A stretch of DNA of 52,504 bases from MGBC102946 sp022793145 (GTDB lineage: Bacteria; Bacillota_I; Bacilli_A; RF39; UBA660). Below are positions 49,651-52,504 of the stretch, one piece after another (within the stretch, counting starts at the first letter, position 1; each line of letters starts with the position of its first letter). Made by a program: the position numbers and the translations under genes. A model generated the notes under the pieces. It ran no database searches. It saw only the letters and a program-made list of their open reading frames with translations, and had not been told where the DNA came from. The DNA is taken from NCBI GenBank assembly GCA_947426265.1, contig CANEDJ010000005.1:1-52504 (forward strand), read 5' to 3'.

Positions 49651-51126
49651 ATGGAAAAAATAGATATTATTAAAAGTATTACTGAACGAACAGGTGGAGA
49701 TATCTATCTTGGAGTAGTAGGAGCAGTACGAACAGGAAAATCAACATTCATAAAAAAGGTAATCGAAAATTTAGTTGTTCCAAATATCGAAGATGAGTAT
49801 GAAAGAAAACGTGCTTTAGATGAGATTCCACAAAGTGCTCAAGGGAAAACAATTATGACAACAGAACCTAAATTTGTACCAAGTAATGCAGCTTCTATAA
49901 AAATAGATGATTTCACAGCGAATATTAGATTGGTTGATTGTGTTGGATATGTCATTCCAGGAGCAAAAGGCTATGAAGATGAAAATGGGCCAAGATTAGT
50001 AAAAAGTCCTTGGTATGATGAACCAATTCCATTTGTAGAAGCCGCCGAAATAGGAACGGAAAAAGTAATTAGAGACCATTCTAGTATTGGAGTAGTAGTA
50101 ACAACGGATGGATCAATAGGAGAGATTACAAGAAATAACTATATTGAGGCAGAAGAAAGAGTTGTCAGTGAGTTAAAAGAAATAGGAAAGCCTTTTATTG
50201 TTCTTTTAAATTCCACTCATCCGATGCTTCCTGAAACAGAAAGAATGGCTGAAAAATTACATGAAAGTTATGGAGTTCCAGTTATGCCTATTAGTATTGA
50301 AAATATGACTGAACGAGATATTTATTCTATATTAAGAGAGGCTTTATATGAATTTCCAGTACTAGAGGTAAAAGTAGATATGCCTGAATGGATTGCTCTT
50401 TTATCACCAAATAATTGGTTAAAGAAAATATATATAGAAAAGATTAGAGAAAGTGTAGTAGAAATAGATAAATTAAGAGATATTGATACAATTACAGGAC
50501 ATTTTAGTGATTCAGAATATATTAGTAAAGCGTACTTATCAAATGTAGATACAGCAACAGGGGAAGTTACAATTACATTAGAGGCTCCAGCAAACTTGTA
50601 TGATCAAGTACTTAAAGATATTATTGGAATAGATATTACTAGTAAAGCTCAACTTTTGAATCTGTTCCAAGAATATAATGAGGCAAAATTAGAATATGAT
50701 CAGATCAAGGTAGCTCTTAAAACAGTAAAAACGACGGGATATGGAGTAGCATGTCCAACTCTTACGGATATGAAATTGGATACTCCAGAGATTATTAAAC
50801 AAGGAAGCCGTTATGGAATTAAACTTAAAGCAGTAGCTCCTTCTATTCATATGATACGAATTGATGTAGAATCGACTTTCGAACCAATAATCGGTTCTGA
50901 ACTTCAAAGCAAAGAATTAATTGATTATTTAATGAGGGACTATGATACAAATCCAGATAATATTTGGAAGAGCGAAATATTTGGAAGAAGTTTAGATGTG
51001 ATTGTAAAAGAAGGAATTCAAGCAAAATTATCTTTAATGCCAGAAAATGTCAGATATAAACTTCAACAGACATTGACAAAATTAGTAAATAAAGGTTCTG
51101 GGAACTTATTTGCAATTGTATTATAA
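49651..51126 (+). CDS. spoIVA: Stage IV sporulation protein A (coat-base ATPase)
   Basis: 491 aa, nearly the canonical length. The N-terminal Walker A is GAVRTGKSTFIKK (residues 24-36; Bacillus has GPVRTGKS), then the TEPKFVPSNAA sensor region and DCVGYVIPGAKGYEDE. The middle domain and a conserved C-terminus (LTKLVNKGSGNLFAIVL) complete it. SpoIVA polymerises by ATP hydrolysis on the forespore outer membrane as the platform for the spore coat and cortex. The ATG has GGAAAGTAGGG upstream. It converges on a coiled-coil protein. Confidence 0.97.
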   Translation: MEKIDIIKSITERTGGDIYLGVVGAVRTGKSTFIKKVIENLVVPNIEDEYERKRALDEIPQSAQGKTIMTTEPKFVPSNAASIKIDDFTANIRLVDCVGYVIPGAKGYEDENGPRLVKSPWYDEPIPFVEAAEIGTEKVIRDHSSIGVVVTTDGSIGEITRNNYIEAEERVVSELKEIGKPFIVLLNSTHPMLPETERMAEKLHESYGVPVMPISIENMTERDIYSILREALYEFPVLEVKVDMPEWIALLSPNNWLKKIYIEKIRESVVEIDKLRDIDTITGHFSDSEYISKAYLSNVDTATGEVTITLEAPANLYDQVLKDIIGIDITSKAQLLNLFQEYNEAKLEYDQIKVALKTVKTTGYGVACPTLTDMKLDTPEIIKQGSRYGIKLKAVAPSIHMIRIDVESTFEPIIGSELQSKELIDYLMRDYDTNPDNIWKSEIFGRSLDVIVKEGIQAKLSLMPENVRYKLQQTLTKLVNKGSGNLFAIVL

Positions 51127-51128
51127 AA

Positions 51129-51151
51129 AAGCTGAAAAATCAGCTTCTTTT
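51129..51151. terminator. Bidirectional terminator between spoIVA and the coiled-coil gene
   Basis: AAGCTGA (51129-51135), AAAA loop, TCAGCTT (51140-51146), with A/T runs on both sides. Confidence 0.85.
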
Positions 51152-52345
51152 TGTTGTAGATTCAGTAAAGCTTATATCTAATGCATCCACTTCTTGGAAA
51201 ATTCCTTGCATTCCATGTTGCAATTGCTCTAATTGTGCTTCGGCAACAACAGCACGGTTTCTATAATTGTATTTTTTATCTTTTTCAGCTTCAAGCTGAT
51301 CACTTAACTCTTGATTTGTACATCTCAATTCTGCAATTTCTTGTCTCAATTCTCTTTCTATTACAGTCTCATCAGCGAGTGTTCTACTACGACTAGTAGT
51401 TTCAACAGCTTGAGTAGTTAATGCAAGCTTTTCCTCTGTCAAAGCAGTTATTTTCGCCTCTAAGTCTTTTTTTTCAGAAGTAGCCGAAGCAAGTTGATCT
51501 TTTAATCCACCATTTTCAAGTTTCAGTCTTCTAAGAAGATCTTCTAAATCTTTATTTAATTTTTTTAGAGTTTCATTATTAGAACCCAGTTGCTCATTTT
51601 GATCTAATAGTCTAGTACAATAGCGTTGCATAGAATCTAAATGATGTAGAAGTTCTTCGCTTACAATGCCACCAATAGCCGTGGGAAGTGTTGCTGGGTT
51701 ATAAATAGTTGGTTGGATTTGTGCAGCTTCAACAGAAGCTGATTCTTGTTTAGCTACAGAAGATTTATGGTCACTTGTAGTTGTTCTTTTCTTTTTCTTT
51801 TTTTTCTCTTCTGTTGTTTTAGGAGTAGTAGGATCATATAATGGTTTTAAAGTTCCAGAGCTAGCTAATGTTGAAATAATACCTAGTGTAGAATTGTCTT
51901 CAAGCTGTGGCTCTTTTAACCCTCCTTCTTTTTTTATTTGTTCTAAATATTGTTCATACTTTCCGATTTCGGCAACTTTTTGAAATACAAAAGGAGCAGG
52001 GATTTGATAATCTTCAGCAATAAGACGAACATTTTTCTTGAATTTTGTATAATCCATGATAAACTGTCCATTATCAGGAATAAAAATGTTAATTTTTAAT
52101 AAAGTAGCAAGCTCTTTATCTTTGGGACTAGAAGAACTCGAAGGAATATTATATTGAATAAATAATTGTTCTAGTATATTGGTTTTTTCCTTAGGTGTTT
52201 TAGCATTACTTAATTCATTTGCATTTTCTAAACGTATTTTTTTAGCTAACATAAGAGCGTCGTAATATTCTTCATAACTTAAAAGGGAAGGAGTTGCTTT
52301 TGGTTTTGATAGTTCAGTAATTTTTTTAGCTTCAGAACTGGCCAT
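51140..52345 (-). CDS. Coiled-coil protein of unknown function convergent to spoIVA
   Basis: 401 aa, no signal peptide or membrane helix. Residues 1-155 are helical (LLSYEEYYDALMLAKKIRLE; QIPAPFVFQKVAEIGKYEQY). A basic Lys/Thr linker (EEKKKKKKRTTTSDHKSS) lies near 177-195. Residues about 235-390 form a long coiled coil (LDQNEQLGSNNETLKKLNKD ... AEAQLEQLQHGMQGIF). GGAGGG precedes the ATG. No family is recognised. The layout suits a scaffold. Codon use is less AT-biased than neighbours (many GCT, GCA and CTT codons), so it may be a newer arrival or highly expressed. Confidence 0.7.
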   Translation of the reverse strand: MASSEAKKITELSKPKATPSLLSYEEYYDALMLAKKIRLENANELSNAKTPKEKTNILEQLFIQYNIPSSSSSPKDKELATLLKINIFIPDNGQFIMDYTKFKKNVRLIAEDYQIPAPFVFQKVAEIGKYEQYLEQIKKEGGLKEPQLEDNSTLGIISTLASSGTLKPLYDPTTPKTTEEKKKKKKRTTTSDHKSSVAKQESASVEAAQIQPTIYNPATLPTAIGGIVSEELLHHLDSMQRYCTRLLDQNEQLGSNNETLKKLNKDLEDLLRRLKLENGGLKDQLASATSEKKDLEAKITALTEEKLALTTQAVETTSRSRTLADETVIERELRQEIAELRCTNQELSDQLEAEKDKKYNYRNRAVVAEAQLEQLQHGMQGIFQEVDALDISFTESTTKRS

Positions 52346-52376
52346 AATATCCCTCCTATTTTCCTATACTGATATG

Positions 52377-52406
52377 ATTATAATATAAAAGACTTCTGTT
52401 AGTCAA
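52377..52406 (-). promoter_or_regulatory. Promoter of the coiled-coil gene
   Basis: Minus strand: TTGACT (52406-52401), 18 bases, TATAAT (52382-52377). This is a vegetative sigma-A-type promoter and not a sporulation one. The last 98 bases of the window hold nothing further recognised. Confidence 0.7.
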
Positions 52407-52504
52407 TGTTACAGATTAAAAAAAGAAAATTAGTTTTTTAGAAAAGTGAAAATTGTTTAGTTGTCAATGATGTGACACCTAAATAAGTCGCAAAGAATAT
52501 TAAT

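Overview
The window is a 52.5 kb, strongly AT-rich stretch of a spore-forming, low-GC Gram-positive (Bacillota) chromosome. The signs are spore genes (spoIVA, a spoVIF-like gene, spmA/spmB with a D,D-carboxypeptidase, a gerKA-gerKC-gerKB germinant receptor), Shine-Dalgarno-led genes, sigma-A-type promoters, CsoR copper control and the scpA-scpB pair. Gene order (scpAB; dacB-spmA-spmB...rluB; engB...der...spoVIF-spoIVA) resembles Bacilli more than Clostridia. A reduced-genome gut Bacilli/Erysipelotrichia-type lineage is plausible, but that is inference. Several genes end in TGA and TGG is the ordinary Trp codon, so the standard bacterial code applies.

Layout. 0-1.5 kb: scpA-scpB and tRNA-Leu(CAA). 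1.5-8.6 kb: an accessory, partly decayed zone with a truncated T-box-like element, a frameshifted ORF beside a Cys-His protein, an APH-like kinase, a decayed DUF3788 gene, a self-operator-bearing XRE membrane regulator with a 29-aa partner, a P-loop kinase-like protein, an HD hydrolase and two immunity-type orphans. 8.6-10.2 kb: hisS behind a leader peptide with a His-His-His run and mutually exclusive RNA hairpins. 10.2-12.9 kb: csoR-copZ-copA. 13-15.7 kb: a nucleotidase/nucleoside-hydrolase fusion broken by one TGA, an HD protein and a DUF3592 membrane protein. 15.8-19.6 kb: a lipoprotein; an unknown 348-aa protein behind an 18-bp inverted-repeat promoter module; a PadR/HAAS/DUF4097 operon. 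19.7-28.1 kb: spore cortex and germination genes, rluB and ferredoxin. 28.2-36.7 kb: rlmD, a second accessory patch (GNAT, DUF402, RhuM, unknowns), a GH25 muramidase, a nuclease-like protein, a Spx/ArsC-like protein and fabK. 36.8-46.7 kb: two paralogous membrane-tethered proteins, an unknown 429-aa protein, a FAD/Rieske oxidoreductase, an endonuclease-IV-like protein, a LysR regulator divergent from a PHP esterase, a CoaE-CoaD fusion, YbaK and an unknown. 46.7-52.5 kb: engB, der, the spoVIF-like gene, spoIVA and a convergent coiled-coil protein.

The most interesting signals are the putative ribosome-mediated attenuator of hisS, the inverted-repeat promoter module upstream of the 348-aa gene, the bifunctional CoA enzyme with domain order CoaE-CoaD (reverse of animal CoA synthase), three paralogous anchored proteins with terminal Cys pairs, and a dyad operator lying exactly between the -35 and -10 of the XRE gene. 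Many genes terminate inside their own terminator hairpins, several shared by converging genes.
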